Shown here one piece after another: positions 31,708 through 40,217 of a stretch of DNA of 64,000 nucleotides (within the stretch, counting starts at the first letter, position 1; each line of letters opens with the position of its first letter). The position numbers and the translations under genes were made by a program. The stretch is from Streptomyces shenzhenensis (GTDB lineage: Bacteria; Actinomycetota; Actinomycetes; Streptomycetales; Streptomycetaceae), in assembly GCF_003688995.1 (NCBI RefSeq), contig NZ_PENI01000018.1:124001-188000 (forward strand), written 5' to 3'. Under the pieces are notes generated by a model. That model saw only the letters and a list, made by a program, of their open reading frames with translations, searched no databases and was not told the DNA's origin.

Positions 31708-32000
31708 TGTTCTCGCTCTTCCCCCGTGATCCGCCGACGGCTTGTGTCCGTGCGGCCTTCAGGATCTCCGCTCCGGGTGCTCCGCACACCTCTCGTCACC
31801 GAATCTCCCCGATCCGTGTGAGCATCGGCGGGACGCACGGTGTCCGAGGGGTGTCTGCGCGTCGCTGCGGGGGGTGGCGCAACGCGCGGCGACCCATGAC
31901 AAGATGGGACGCCCGCGCACCGGTGGCATGGCGGAACACCCTGGTCGGAGCGGGTGCGACGGGCGTGTCGGACGGCTGAGGCGAAAGGACCGGAGCGTAC
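31708..32000. other. Divergent promoter region between the hydrolase and DeoR genes
   Basis: About 290 bases. It contains CATGACAAGATGGG near 31896, with a weak -10-like CAAGAT for the plus-strand gene, and no inverted repeat longer than 6 bases was found by eye. The regulator's start is GTG 32001, preceded by AAAGGACCGGAG. Confidence 0.4.
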
Positions 32001-32831
32001 GTGAGTGAGAATCAGAACCTCCTCGCGGAGCAGCGCCGCGCCCTGATCCTGGACGAGGTCCGGCGCCGCGGCGGCGTCCGGGTGAACGAACTGACGCGCA
32101 AGCTCGGCGTGTCCGACATGACGGTGCGCCGTGACCTGGACGCGCTGGCCCGCCAGGGGGTCCTGGAGAAGGTGCACGGCGGGGCGGTGCCGGTCATCGA
32201 GGCGAGCACCCACGAGCCGGGCTTCGAGGCCAAGTCGGGCCTGGAGCTGAGCGCCAAGGAGGACATCGCGCGGGCCGCCGCCGAACTGGTCAGCCCGGGC
32301 ACCGCGATCGCCCTGTCGGGCGGCACGACGACCTACGCGCTGGCGCACCAGCTCCTCGAAGTGCCGGATCTGACGGTGGTGACCAACTCGGTGCGGGTCG
32401 CGGACGTCTTCCATGCCGCGCAGCGCACCTCGGGGCAGCGGCAGGGCGCCCCGACGGTGGTGCTGACCGGCGGGGTGCGCACCCCGTCCGACTCGCTGGT
32501 GGGGCCGGTGGCCGACCAGGCGATCGCCACGCTCCACTTCGACCTGCTGTTCCTCGGCGTGCACGGGATATCGGTGGAGGCCGGCCTGTCGACGCCGAAC
32601 CTCGCGGAGGCCGAGACCAACCGGCGGCTGGTGCAGTCGGCACGGCAGGTGGTGGTGGTCGCGGACCACACCAAATGGGGGACGGTGGGCCTGAGTTCGT
32701 TCGCGACGCTGGATCAGGTCGACACACTGGTCACCGACGCGGGGCTGCCCGCGGCGGCGCGCGCGGAGATCTCCGAGCACCTGCGCCGGCTGGTGCTGGC
32801 GGGCGCTCCGGCCGAGGACGCAGACAACTGA
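32001..32831 (+). CDS. DeoR/GlpR family transcriptional regulator
   Basis: The 276-residue protein has a DeoR winged helix (residues about 8-62: LAEQRRALILDEVRRRGGVRV, LGVSDMTVRRDLDAL, QGVLEKVHGGAV) and a phosphosugar-binding DeoRC domain with SGGTTTYALAHQLL, VVTNSVRVADVF, TGGVRTPSDSLVGP, FLGVHGIS and VVVADHTKWG. Such repressors respond to phosphorylated sugars. GTG 32001 has AAAGGACCGGAG upstream. The gene it controls is not adjacent: the downstream gene encodes an SRPBCC protein, the upstream one a hydrolase, so it may act in trans or on itself. Confidence 0.93.
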   Translation: MSENQNLLAEQRRALILDEVRRRGGVRVNELTRKLGVSDMTVRRDLDALARQGVLEKVHGGAVPVIEASTHEPGFEAKSGLELSAKEDIARAAAELVSPGTAIALSGGTTTYALAHQLLEVPDLTVVTNSVRVADVFHAAQRTSGQRQGAPTVVLTGGVRTPSDSLVGPVADQAIATLHFDLLFLGVHGISVEAGLSTPNLAEAETNRRLVQSARQVVVVADHTKWGTVGLSSFATLDQVDTLVTDAGLPAAARAEISEHLRRLVLAGAPAEDADN

Positions 32832-32910
32832 CGCCCCGTCAGCTAGGGTGACGGCCCGGCACCGTCAACGCCCCGTTCGTTCGAGGGATGTCGCGAGGGG
32901 ATTCGCGTCC

Positions 32911-33402
32911 ATGGCTCACGGTCTGCGCCCGGTGGGGCTCGACTTCGTCGAAACGGCCCCCGTACGCCTGGTGTTCACGCGCGAGATCGCCGCCGCGCCC
33001 GACGCCGTCTTCCGCGCGCTCGCCGAGGACGTGTCCGGCTGGCCACAGTGGTTCTCGGCGGTGACGTCCGCCCGGGCGACCGAGGGCGGGCGGGAGATCC
33101 GGCTCAGGGGCGGCACACGGTTCCAGGAGTCGGTGATCGCGGCGAAGGCTCCCGAGGTGTACGCCTACCGCGTCGACAGGGCGAACACGCCGGGCGCCCG
33201 CGCCTGGGCCGAGGAGTGGCGGCTCGCCCCGGCCGGCACCGGCACCCGCGTCCGGATGACGTTCGCCCTCGACGGGACGTGGCTCTTCCGCGCCGTCGCC
33301 CGCCTGGCGCGCCCCGGCGTCGGCCGCGCGCTCCGCGCCGCGCTCACCGCGCTGGACCGACGCCTGACCGGCCGGAACCCGTCGGGTCCCGCTCCGGTGT
33401 GA
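32911..33402 (+). CDS. SRPBCC family protein (polyketide-cyclase-like fold)
   Basis: The 163-residue protein has the START/polyketide-cyclase pattern: VRLVFTREIAAAPDAVFRAL at the N-terminus, VSGWPQWFSAVTSAR, a strand pair around REIRLRGGTRFQE, and the C-terminal helix (RPGVGRALRAALTALDRRL). Such domains bind a hydrophobic ligand in a deep cavity. GTG/ATG choices: ATG 32911 follows GCGAGGGG with good spacing. The function is unknown; the gene is not coupled to a polyketide cluster here. Confidence 0.8.
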   Translation: MAHGLRPVGLDFVETAPVRLVFTREIAAAPDAVFRALAEDVSGWPQWFSAVTSARATEGGREIRLRGGTRFQESVIAAKAPEVYAYRVDRANTPGARAWAEEWRLAPAGTGTRVRMTFALDGTWLFRAVARLARPGVGRALRAALTALDRRLTGRNPSGPAPV

Positions 33403-33663
33403 GAACCCCGCCGAGGACGGACTCCGCCGCGCACCCGCCGGTCGGCCGCACGGCCCGCACGCTGGTCGCGTCGCGCGCAGGTACGCAACAGACCGGGCCC
33501 GCACGACAGGCGTCCCGCCGGGAGGACTCGTGGACGCGTTCGCCCGCCCTTCGCGACGGTCGTGCTCCCGCAGACGGCGACGGCCGTCGCGAGCCGCCTG
33601 ACGGCGACCGCACGCGCCCCGCGCACACTCGGACCGGGCGACGGCCGTCCTGCGGACCGCCGG

Positions 33664-34788
33664 TCAGTCCGGCCAGGTCCCGGTCGCCAGCAGTACGTCG
33701 ATCGCGGCCGTGTACGGCCCGATGTCCAGGCCCTGCTCGGCCAGCCAGGCGTCCGAGTAGTACTTGTCGAGGTAGCGGTCCCCCGGGTCGCACAGCAGGG
33801 TGACCACGCTGCCGGTGCGCCCCTCGGCGACCATCTCGGAGACGATCTTGAGCGCACTCCACAGGCCGGTGCCGGTCGAGCCGCCCGCCTTGCGGCCGAT
33901 GACCCGTTCCAGGGCCCGTACGGCGGCGACGCTGGCCGCGTCCGGGACCTTCATCATGCGGTCGATGGCGCCGGGCACGAAGCTCGGCTCCATGCGCGGC
34001 CGGCCGATGCCCTCGATGCGCGAGCCCGAGTCGCAGGTGACGTCCGGGTCGCCGGTGGTCCAGCCCTCGAAGAAGCACGAGTTCTCCGGGTCGGCGACAC
34101 AGATCCGGGTGTCGTACTGCATGTAGTGCACATAGCGTGCGATCGTCGCCGAGGTGCCGCCGGTGCCAGCGGTGGCGACGATCCACGCCGGTTCCGGGAA
34201 CCGCTCCAACTCCAGCTGCCGGAAGACGGATTCGGCGATGTTGTTGTTGCCGCGCCAGTCCGTGGCCCGCTCGGCGTAGGTGAACTGGTCCATGTAGTGG
34301 CCGCCGGTCTCCACCGCGAGGCGGGCCGACTCCTCGTACATCTTCCGCGAGTCGTCGACGAAGTGGCACTGCCCGCCGTGGAATTCGATGAGCCGGCACT
34401 TCTCGGCACTGGTCGTGCGGGGCATGACCGCGATGAAGGGCACGCCGATCAGCTTGGCGAAGTACGCCTCGGACACGGCCGTCGAACCGCTGGACGCCTC
34501 GATCACCGGCCGGCCGGGCCGGATCCAGCCGTTGCAGAGGCCGTAGAGGAAGAGCGAGCGCGCCAGCCGGTGCTTGAGGCTGCCGGTGGGGTGGGTCGAC
34601 TCGTCCTTCAGATAGAGGTCGATGCCCCACTCCTCGGGCAGCGGAAAGCGCAGCAGATGGGTGTCGGCGGAGCGGTTGGCGTCGGCCTGGACCTTGCGGA
34701 CGGCCTCCTTCAGCCAGGCGCGGTAGCCGGGGTCGCTGTGGTCGGCGTCCAGGGTGGCGCCGGTCCGGGTCTGTGGGGTGGTGCTCAC
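33664..34788 (-). CDS. Pyridoxal-phosphate cysteine synthase family protein (Cds1-like)
   Basis: The 374-residue protein belongs to the cysteine synthase/cystathionine beta-synthase fold. The PLP Lys is in HPTGSLKHR (Lys about 72), the substrate loop is EASSGSTAVSEAYFA, and the phosphate-binding loop is ATAGTGGTSATIARY. It resembles the Cds1 group (mycobacterial cysteine desulfhydrase that releases H2S) rather than CysK, by length and by the VADPENSCFFEGW insertion. Release of H2S from cysteine is thus more likely than synthesis, but this is family-level inference. GTG 34788 is preceded by AGGAGCC. A large perfect palindrome lies about 100 bases upstream. Confidence 0.88.
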   Translation of the reverse strand: MSTTPQTRTGATLDADHSDPGYRAWLKEAVRKVQADANRSADTHLLRFPLPEEWGIDLYLKDESTHPTGSLKHRLARSLFLYGLCNGWIRPGRPVIEASSGSTAVSEAYFAKLIGVPFIAVMPRTTSAEKCRLIEFHGGQCHFVDDSRKMYEESARLAVETGGHYMDQFTYAERATDWRGNNNIAESVFRQLELERFPEPAWIVATAGTGGTSATIARYVHYMQYDTRICVADPENSCFFEGWTTGDPDVTCDSGSRIEGIGRPRMEPSFVPGAIDRMMKVPDAASVAAVRALERVIGRKAGGSTGTGLWSALKIVSEMVAEGRTGSVVTLLCDPGDRYLDKYYSDAWLAEQGLDIGPYTAAIDVLLATGTWPD

Positions 34789-34886
34789 GACGTGGCTCCT
34801 TACACTTCGCGGGCCGCCGGCGCCCACGACGACCGGCACTCCGATCATAAGCAGCTTCCGCATCGCTTCCCACCTGCATAAACACA

Positions 34887-34905
34887 CCTTTGGGCAGCCC
34901 AAAGG
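34887..34905. promoter_or_regulatory. Perfect 19-base palindrome between the Cds1-like and small hypothetical genes
   Basis: CCTTTGGGC-A-GCCCAAAGG, with perfect 9-base arms and a 1-base centre, about 100 bases upstream of the Cds1-like start and 245 bases upstream of the plus-strand gene. The symmetry and AT-containing arms fit a dimeric repressor site. The rest of the 34789-35149 spacer contains only GC-rich short repeats (GGGTGC...TGCACCC near 35030) and a minus-strand frame extension from ATG 34866 without other support. Confidence 0.55.
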
Positions 34906-35149
34906 CGACACGGGGGTGCGGTGCTCGGGGCACGCTGGGGGCGCATTCCGGAGCGTGCTTCGGGCACGGCCCCGCGGGGCACCTGGCGCACTGGTGCTCC
35001 GCGCCGGGTGGGGGCAGACTGCACCGGGTGCGGGGCCTGCACCCCGTGCGAAGGCGCACACTGGATCACGGAACGAGCCGGACGGCACCGGATCCCGCCC
35101 CGGCGGGGTCCGGGTCCGGCGGGCGAGAGACGCGAGGGGGCGGGGAAGG

Positions 35150-35473
35150 ATGGCGGAGCCGGAGTTCACGGCCACGGGCGTCCGGATAGACAAGCGGCTG
35201 CGGTCGCTCACCCGGGCCGGGCAGGTCCGGATCAGCGACGGCAGGGTGGAGTTGCTCACCAGCTACGGCAGCGAGATCGACAGCGCGCCGGTCCAGGCGG
35301 TGCGCGCCTCGAAGCCCTGGTTCGCCCCGGACGACCGGGCGCTGGCCGATCTCAACGGCCAGCGGTACGTGTTGACGCTCGGCGAGCACGACCCGGCGCC
35401 CGGCCACGCGGGCCCGCCCGCGGCGCGCCGGTTCATCGAGGCGGTACGCCGGGCCGCGGGGCGCGGGGACTGA
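35150..35473 (+). CDS. Small hypothetical protein
   Basis: The 107-residue protein has no recognised domain. It begins MAEPEFTATGVRIDKRLRSL, then a beta-like GQVRISDGRVELLTSYGSEI segment (a possible small beta-barrel or strand-rich core), and a C-terminal helix (AARRFIEAVRRAAG). GGGGAAGG precedes ATG 35150. Coding quality is good (third-position GC high throughout). Resembles actinobacterial proteins annotated as hypothetical next to sigma-related ATPases, but no function is known. Confidence 0.65.
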   Translation: MAEPEFTATGVRIDKRLRSLTRAGQVRISDGRVELLTSYGSEIDSAPVQAVRASKPWFAPDDRALADLNGQRYVLTLGEHDPAPGHAGPPAARRFIEAVRRAAGRGD

Positions 35474-35655
35474 ATCACGGCGAGTTGCGCACTCTTGTGT
35501 CCTGGGCCACTCTGGTCACACGTCACTCTGGGTTTACCGGCGATAACGCTGCGAACCAGCCCGCCGGCCACTGCAGCAGGCGGCCGCTGGACACCGGCGC
35601 CTTGCTGGATCCGTACTCCGTGTTCTTCCGGACCTCACGTCGGGGAGTCGCAGCC

Positions 35656-36201
35656 GTGATCAGTCACCCAAGCAGGCACTGCACGGTGGAGCTCCAAGCC
35701 CTGCCGTCGCGGATCGGCCAGGTCCGCAGAATCGTATCTGCGCAGTTGCGCTACTGGCAGCTGGACCCGTTGATCGACCGGGCCGCGCTCGGGGTCACGG
35801 AACTGCTGAGCAACGTCCATCAACACGCCCGGCCCGACAAGTCGTGCACCGTGCGGATCGAACTGCTGCTCGACCGGCTCACCGTCTCGGTGCGCGACCA
35901 CGATCCACGCCTTCCCGTGGCGGCCGACCTCAAGGACGTCGCACCGCTGGACACCTGCGGGCGCGGGCTCGCCATGGTGGCCGCGCTGAGCGAGAGCTGG
36001 GGCGCGCGGCCCGACGGCGACGAGGGCAAGGTCGTGTGGTTCACGCTGCCGGCGCGCGCGGAGGCGAAGCCGCAGCGGGCGGCTGTGCCGCGCCGTACGG
36101 CCGTGGAGCAGCCCGCCCCCAGGCTTCCGGAGGCCGAACCCGTCGCCTGCGCGCCCGCCGCCGTGCCCCGTACTCCCGCCCGGTCGGCCGTTGTCGGCTG
36201 A
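35656..36201 (+). CDS. ATP-binding (HATPase) protein of the RsbW/anti-sigma type
   Basis: The 181-residue protein has the GHKL fold of RsbW/SpoIIAB-like regulators. Motifs: N-box ALGVTELLSNVHQHARP (Glu and Asn for Mg-ATP), VSVRDHDPRLP (G1-like), and GRGLAMVAALSESWG (G2-like). Streptomyces have dozens of such stand-alone ATPases that bind sigma or anti-anti-sigma factors. The C-terminal 45 residues are Pro/Ala-rich and probably disordered. GTG 35656 follows GGGGAGTCG with homology beginning right after. It is a candidate partner for the SpoIIE-type phosphatase at 2 kb, which is only a guess. Confidence 0.88.
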   Translation: MISHPSRHCTVELQALPSRIGQVRRIVSAQLRYWQLDPLIDRAALGVTELLSNVHQHARPDKSCTVRIELLLDRLTVSVRDHDPRLPVAADLKDVAPLDTCGRGLAMVAALSESWGARPDGDEGKVVWFTLPARAEAKPQRAAVPRRTAVEQPAPRLPEAEPVACAPAAVPRTPARSAVVG

Positions 36202-36203
36202 CC

Positions 36204-36218
36204 GGGCGGTGACCGCCC
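36204..36218 (+). terminator. Small terminator-like hairpin after the ATPase gene
   Basis: GGGCGG-TGA-CCGCCC, 6-bp stem with 3-base loop, directly after the stop codon at 36199-36201. It is short and has no U-run, so termination is possible but not certain. Confidence 0.4.
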
Positions 36219-36237
36219 TCCCCCGCCCGTCACCCCG

Positions 36238-36416
36238 TCACTCGGCGGCGATGGCCCGCGGGACGTCCGGGCGCGCCGCCCGCCGGGCCGGCGGCAGGAT
36301 GATGTTCCGGGCGACGGTCGGCGCCGGCACCGGATGAGGGCCCGGGCCGCCGGGATGTCCATGTCCACGCCGTCCATGGCCCGCGCGGCCGTGCGCACGG
36401 TGGTCGTGACGGTCAC
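36238..36416 (-). pseudogene. Small ORF apparently split by a frameshift, coupled to the SHOCT gene
   Basis: From GTG 36416 the frame encodes TVTTTVRTAARAMDGVDMDI and AARAL with near-perfect third-position GC. Near 36330-36345 the coding character moves to another frame, encoding HPVPAPTVARNIILPPARRA and then VPRAIAAE before TGA at 36238-36240. Joined, these would make a protein of about 59 residues. The GTG overlaps the SHOCT gene stop by four bases (36413-36416), a typical coupling. Either a one-base indel has broken the gene or the sequence has an error. No homologue is recognised. Confidence 0.5.
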
Positions 36417-36703
36417 ACCGCACCGCCCTTGCCCGCGCGGCCGAACCGCTCGTCCAGGACGGAGAGCCGCCGCCAGTACTCGTCCTCGTCGATCTCACCG
36501 GTGGCGAAGCGCCGGCCGATGATCGCGATCGGCGAGTCGCCCGTGGGGCGTCCGGCGTCCGCGGGCCACCAGGGGGCGCCGCGCCCGCGCCGGACCGTGC
36601 GGCGCAACACGGTCGCGCCGCCGATCACGACGGCCGCCCAGATCAGGGGGAAGAACAGGATCCACGGGCCGGGTCCGCCGTCCCAGTTCGCCAGGGTCTG
36701 CAT
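36413..36703 (-). CDS. SHOCT domain protein with one membrane helix
   Basis: The 96-residue product starts MQTLANWDGGPGPWILFFPL. It has one N-terminal membrane helix (residues about 12-33, ILFFPLIWAAVVIGGATVL), a basic linker (RRTVRRGRGAP), and a C-terminal SHOCT motif PIAIIGRRFATGEIDEDEYW. SHOCT proteins are short, cytoplasmic-facing and of unknown function, often with export or stress genes. ATG 36703 has GAGGAGATGACCCGAG just upstream. Its stop overlaps the GTG of the next, frameshifted ORF. Confidence 0.8.
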   Translation of the reverse strand: MQTLANWDGGPGPWILFFPLIWAAVVIGGATVLRRTVRRGRGAPWWPADAGRPTGDSPIAIIGRRFATGEIDEDEYWRRLSVLDERFGRAGKGGAV

Positions 36704-37008
36704 CTCGGGTCATCTCCTCCGCGCGAGCAAGTCGGGTACTGCTCAGAGACTCGCTCCGGAGAGGGGTCCGGGTCGTCGTACGTCCGGCGGCAGTGCGGCT
36801 ACCTCCCGGGGAGTACGCGGATGCGGGGCGGATGCTCCCCGGGGCAGCGTCCCGAACAGGACGGTGCCGCCCGCAGACCACTACGGCAGCCGCAACCACC
36901 ACGACCCGCGCCCGGCACGCCGGCCCCTGACACACTCCGGAGGCCGGACAGGCGCTCGCGGACGGGCAGCCGCAGCCGCCGGGCGGTGACGTCCGTGGGG
37001 CGCCGGGG
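36704..37008. other. Intergenic region, no gene recognised
   Basis: About 305 bases between the divergently oriented ends of the SHOCT promoter side and the ROK gene's terminus. It contains GC-rich repeats such as GGGGAGTACGCGGATGCGGG but no ORF with coding bias and no clear terminator. Upstream of the SHOCT start lies GAGTCTCTGAGCAGTACC (minus strand), which could include its promoter. Confidence 0.4.
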
Positions 37009-38256
37009 TCAGGCCGGCTCGGTCAGGGCGGTCAGCGGGTCGTCCAGGACCGGTTGCCAGGCCAGTTCCGCCGCGCCGACAAGGCTGTTGTGGTCGAGGG
37101 TGCAGGAAAGGATCGGGACGCCGCCGCTCTGGCCCCACAGGCTCCGGTCGGCGACCACCGCGCGCAGCCGGTCCGGGTCTGCGTCCAGCAGGGTGCGGTG
37201 CAGGCCGCCGAGGATGATCCGGTCCGGGTTGAGGATGTTCACCAGGCCCGCGAGGCCGAGGCCCAGACGGTCGATCAGCGCCTCGGCCGCGGCGCGGACC
37301 GTCGGGTCGGCGTAGTGGTGACGGACGAGGTCGTCGGCCTGCCGGAGCAGCGACACCTCGGGTCCGGGCGTGCGGCCCGCCTCGACGAGCAGCGCCAGCG
37401 GATCCGCCTCCACATCGAGACAGCCGCGGCTGCCGCAGTGGCAGGGGCGGCCCTCGGGGTTCACCGTGAGGTGCCCGACCTCCAGCGCCAGGCCCGAACT
37501 GCCCGTGTGCAGACGCCCGTCGAGAACCAGCGCACCGCCCACACCCCGGTGGCCGGTGGCCACGCACAGCAGGTCGCGCGCGCCACGGCCCGCGCCGTGC
37601 CGGTGTTCGGCGAGCGCGGCGAGGTTGACGTCGTTGGCCGCGAACGCGGGGCCGGTGATCCCGGCGGCCCGCACGCACTCGGCGAAGATCCGGCGCACCG
37701 GCGCGCCCACCGGCCAGGCGAGATGCAGCGGGTTGAGGGCGAGGCCGTCCGGTTCGGCCACCGCGGACGGCACCGCGAGCCCGGCGCCGACGCAGCGGCG
37801 GCCCGTCGCCCGGAGCAGTTCGGCACCCGTCTCGACCACCGAGCCGAGCACCTTCGCCGGGTCGGCGGCGACGGTCCCGCAGCCCGGAGCGGTGGCCACG
37901 ATCCGCCCGCCGAGACCGACCAGCGCGGCCCGGAACCCGTCGGCGTGCACCTGCGCGGCGAGCGCCACGGGCCCGTCCTCGGCGACCGCCAGCCGATGCG
38001 AGGGACGGCCCTGGGAACCGGCCGCAGCGGTCGGCCGGGCGTCGACCCGGATCAGTCCCAGCGCCTCCAGCTCGGCGGCCACCGCGCCGGCGGTCGCCCG
38101 GGTCACGCCCAGTTCGGCGGTGAGCACGGCCCGGGTCGGCGCCCGTCCCGTGTGCACGAGCTCCAACGCGGGTCCGAGCGCCCCGCGCCCCCGGTCCAGC
38201 CGCGCCCTCGAGGTGGTTCCTTCCCCCGCCGTCCGGGGGTCCGCCTTGCCGCTCAT
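37009..38256 (-). CDS. ROK family transcriptional regulator
   Basis: The 415-residue protein combines an N-terminal winged helix (residues about 25-80, LGVTRATAGAVAAELEALG, DARPT) with a ROK domain, as in NagC/Mlc/XylR regulators. ROK motifs: CVGAGLAVPSAV, FAANDVNLAALAEH, GHRGVGGALVLDG, the zinc-binding CHCGSRGCLDVE. It should respond to a sugar or phosphosugar. ATG 38256 is immediately upstream of the coding sequence. No sugar genes are adjacent, so the target is not evident; the AlkB gene upstream is on the same strand, only 48 bases away. Confidence 0.92.
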   Translation of the reverse strand: MSGKADPRTAGEGTTSRARLDRGRGALGPALELVHTGRAPTRAVLTAELGVTRATAGAVAAELEALGLIRVDARPTAAAGSQGRPSHRLAVAEDGPVALAAQVHADGFRAALVGLGGRIVATAPGCGTVAADPAKVLGSVVETGAELLRATGRRCVGAGLAVPSAVAEPDGLALNPLHLAWPVGAPVRRIFAECVRAAGITGPAFAANDVNLAALAEHRHGAGRGARDLLCVATGHRGVGGALVLDGRLHTGSSGLALEVGHLTVNPEGRPCHCGSRGCLDVEADPLALLVEAGRTPGPEVSLLRQADDLVRHHYADPTVRAAAEALIDRLGLGLAGLVNILNPDRIILGGLHRTLLDADPDRLRAVVADRSLWGQSGGVPILSCTLDHNSLVGAAELAWQPVLDDPLTALTEPA

Positions 38257-38304
38257 GGCGCTGAGTCTCCCATGATCCCGATACGCTGCAATCAGTGCCG
38301 CAAC

Positions 38305-38964
38305 CTACAACCCGCTCACGCGCAGGGTGACGTTCAGCCGCCCGGTGAGGCCCAGCTCGGGCGGTGCCGTGCCCGGCCGCACCCGGGGCACCCCGTGGTA
38401 CGCGCGGCGGGACGCGCCGCCGAAGACGAACAGGTCGCCGCTGCGCAGTTCGACGTCCGTGTACGGCTTCGTGCGCGTCTCGGTGTTGCCGAAGCGGAAG
38501 ACACAGGTGTCGCCGAGGCTCAGCGACACCACCGGTGCCTCGGACCGCTCGTCGGCGTCGCGGTGCATGCCCATGCGGGCGTCGCCCGCGTAGAAGTTGA
38601 TCAGCGCGATGTCGTACGGCGCCGCCGCGACCGCCGCCGGGCCGAGCGCGTCGGCCACCGCCCGGCGGCCCAGCTCACCCAGCCAGGCGGGGAAGGGCTT
38701 CACCGCCGCCCCGTCGCCGTCGACGACGGTGCGCGCGTAGGCGTACGGGTACCAGTGCCAGCCCAGGCACACCTGGCGCGCTGTCATGGTGCCGCCGCCG
38801 GGCGTGCGGACGCTGCGCAGTCCGGCGGGCGGGCGCGCCCACGCGCGGCATGCCGTCAGCAGGTCGCGCCGGCTTCCGGCGTCCAGCCAGTCCGGTACGT
38901 GCACCGCGCCGGGCGCGATCTGGAGCCGCTCTCGGGGGAACAGTTCCTCCTCCATGGTTTCCAT
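38305..38964 (-). CDS. AlkB-type alpha-ketoglutarate-dependent dioxygenase
   Basis: The 219-residue protein matches bacterial AlkB, which removes alkyl groups from DNA bases by oxidation. Iron-binding HxD is in GMHRDADER, the second His in RRAYHGVPRV, and the 2-oxoglutarate Arg in RLNVTLRVSG. LINFYAGDARMG and DTCVFRFGN are family landmarks. ATG 38964 or ATG 38955 could be the start. It is divergent from the RlmG-like gene with about 105 bases between starts. Confidence 0.9.
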   Translation of the reverse strand: METMEEELFPRERLQIAPGAVHVPDWLDAGSRRDLLTACRAWARPPAGLRSVRTPGGGTMTARQVCLGWHWYPYAYARTVVDGDGAAVKPFPAWLGELGRRAVADALGPAAVAAAPYDIALINFYAGDARMGMHRDADERSEAPVVSLSLGDTCVFRFGNTETRTKPYTDVELRSGDLFVFGGASRRAYHGVPRVRPGTAPPELGLTGRLNVTLRVSGL

Positions 38965-39071
38965 CCTGCCCGACCGGCCCTGAGCTGCGGCTCCGCCGGG
39001 TCCTTTCGTCGAACTCCGGTCGTCCGGGCGGACGACGGGAGTTTGACGACAGGGCCTAGCCTGGACGCACG

Positions 39072-40217
39072 ATGGACGACCGTATGACTACCCCCTGGGG
39101 CGCGTTCCAGCTGTCCCGCTTTCCCGAGGACCCGCGCGACCGGCTGCGTGCCTGGGACGCCTCCGACGCGTATCTGCTGCGGCATCTGGCCGGGCGGGAG
39201 GTCCCGCTGTCCGGCACGGTCGTGGTCGTCGGCGACCGCTGGGGCGCGCTGGTGACGGCGCTGGCGGAGCACCGGCCGGTGCAGATCACCGACTCCTTCC
39301 TCGCCCAGGAGGCGACCCGGGCGAACCTCGCGCGGGCCGGGGTGCGGCCCGGTGCCGTGCGCCTGCTCAGCACCCAGGATCCGCCGCCCGACCGCGTCGA
39401 CGTGCTGCTCGTCCGGGTGCCGAAGAGCCTTGCGCTGCTGGAGGACCAGTTGCTGCGGCTCGCGCCCGCCGTGCACGCGGACACGGTCGTCGTCGGCACC
39501 GGCATGGTCAAGGAGATCCACACCTCGACGCTCCGGTTGTTCGAGCGGATCCTCGGCCCGACCCGCACCTCGCCGGCCGAACAGAAGGCGCGGCTGATCC
39601 TGTGCACCCCGGACCCGTCCCTGGCACGCCCCGCCAACCCGTGGCCGTACCGCTACCCGCTCCCCGACGGTATCGGCCCGGCCTCCGGGCGCACCGTCGT
39701 CAATCACGCGGGGGTGTTCTGCGCCGACCGGCTCGACATCGGCACCCGGTTCTTCCTGGGGCATCTGCCCGCCGGCCGGGGTGCTCGCAGGGTCGTGGAC
39801 CTGGGCTGCGGCAACGGCGTCATCGGGACGGCGGTGGCGCTGGCCGACCCCGGGGCCGAGGTGCTGTTCGTGGACGAGTCGTTCCAGGCGGTGGCGTCGG
39901 CGGAGGCGACCTACCGGGCCAACGGCGTGCCCGGGCACGCCGAGTTCCGGGTCGGGGACGGGCTGGCCGGGGTGGCGGCGGGCAGTGTGGACGTCGTTCT
40001 CACCAATCCGCCGTTCCACTCCCATCAGGCGCTCACGGACGCGACCGCGTGGCGGATGTTCACCGGGGCACGGCGCGCGCTGCGGCCGGGCGGCGAGCTG
40101 TGGGTGGTCGGCAACCGGCACCTCGGCTACCACGTGAAGCTGCGGCGCCTGTTCGGCAACTGCCGACTCGTGGCCGGAGACCCGAAGTTCGTGGTGCTGA
40201 ACGCCGTCAAGCGGTAG
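39072..40217 (+). CDS. RlmG/RsmC-type rRNA (guanine-N2)-methyltransferase
   Basis: The 381-residue protein has the two-domain RsmC/RlmG layout: an N-terminal catalytically inert domain (residues about 20-160), then the S-adenosylmethionine domain with VVDLGCGNGVIGTAVAL, ADPGAEVLFVDES and the base-flipping motif VLTNPPFHSHQALTD. C-terminal GGELWVVGNRHLGYH is standard. It should methylate a guanine N2 in 23S or 16S rRNA. Start ATG 39072 or ATG 39084 (MTTPWGAF) is possible. Its stop overlaps the end of a degenerate AraC gene on the other strand by 11 bases. Confidence 0.88.
   Translation: MDDRMTTPWGAFQLSRFPEDPRDRLRAWDASDAYLLRHLAGREVPLSGTVVVVGDRWGALVTALAEHRPVQITDSFLAQEATRANLARAGVRPGAVRLLSTQDPPPDRVDVLLVRVPKSLALLEDQLLRLAPAVHADTVVVGTGMVKEIHTSTLRLFERILGPTRTSPAEQKARLILCTPDPSLARPANPWPYRYPLPDGIGPASGRTVVNHAGVFCADRLDIGTRFFLGHLPAGRGARRVVDLGCGNGVIGTAVALADPGAEVLFVDESFQAVASAEATYRANGVPGHAEFRVGDGLAGVAAGSVDVVLTNPPFHSHQALTDATAWRMFTGARRALRPGGELWVVGNRHLGYHVKLRRLFGNCRLVAGDPKFVVLNAVKR

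Noticed and set aside
33403..33663. Possible small ORF between the SRPBCC and Cds1-like genes
   Set aside because: A 23-codon Arg-rich frame exists near 33531, but it has no ribosome-binding site or coding bias; no feature was called.
34789..34866. N-terminal extension of the Cds1-like protein from ATG 34866
   Set aside because: It would add a hydrophobic MRKLLMIGVPVVVGAGG segment with a weak GGTGGG site, but this does not suit a cytoplasmic PLP enzyme; AGGAGCC before GTG 34788 is better.
36821..37315. 164-codon plus-strand frame opposite the ROK gene end
   Set aside because: Overlaps the ROK gene antisense and lacks a domain or ribosome-binding site.
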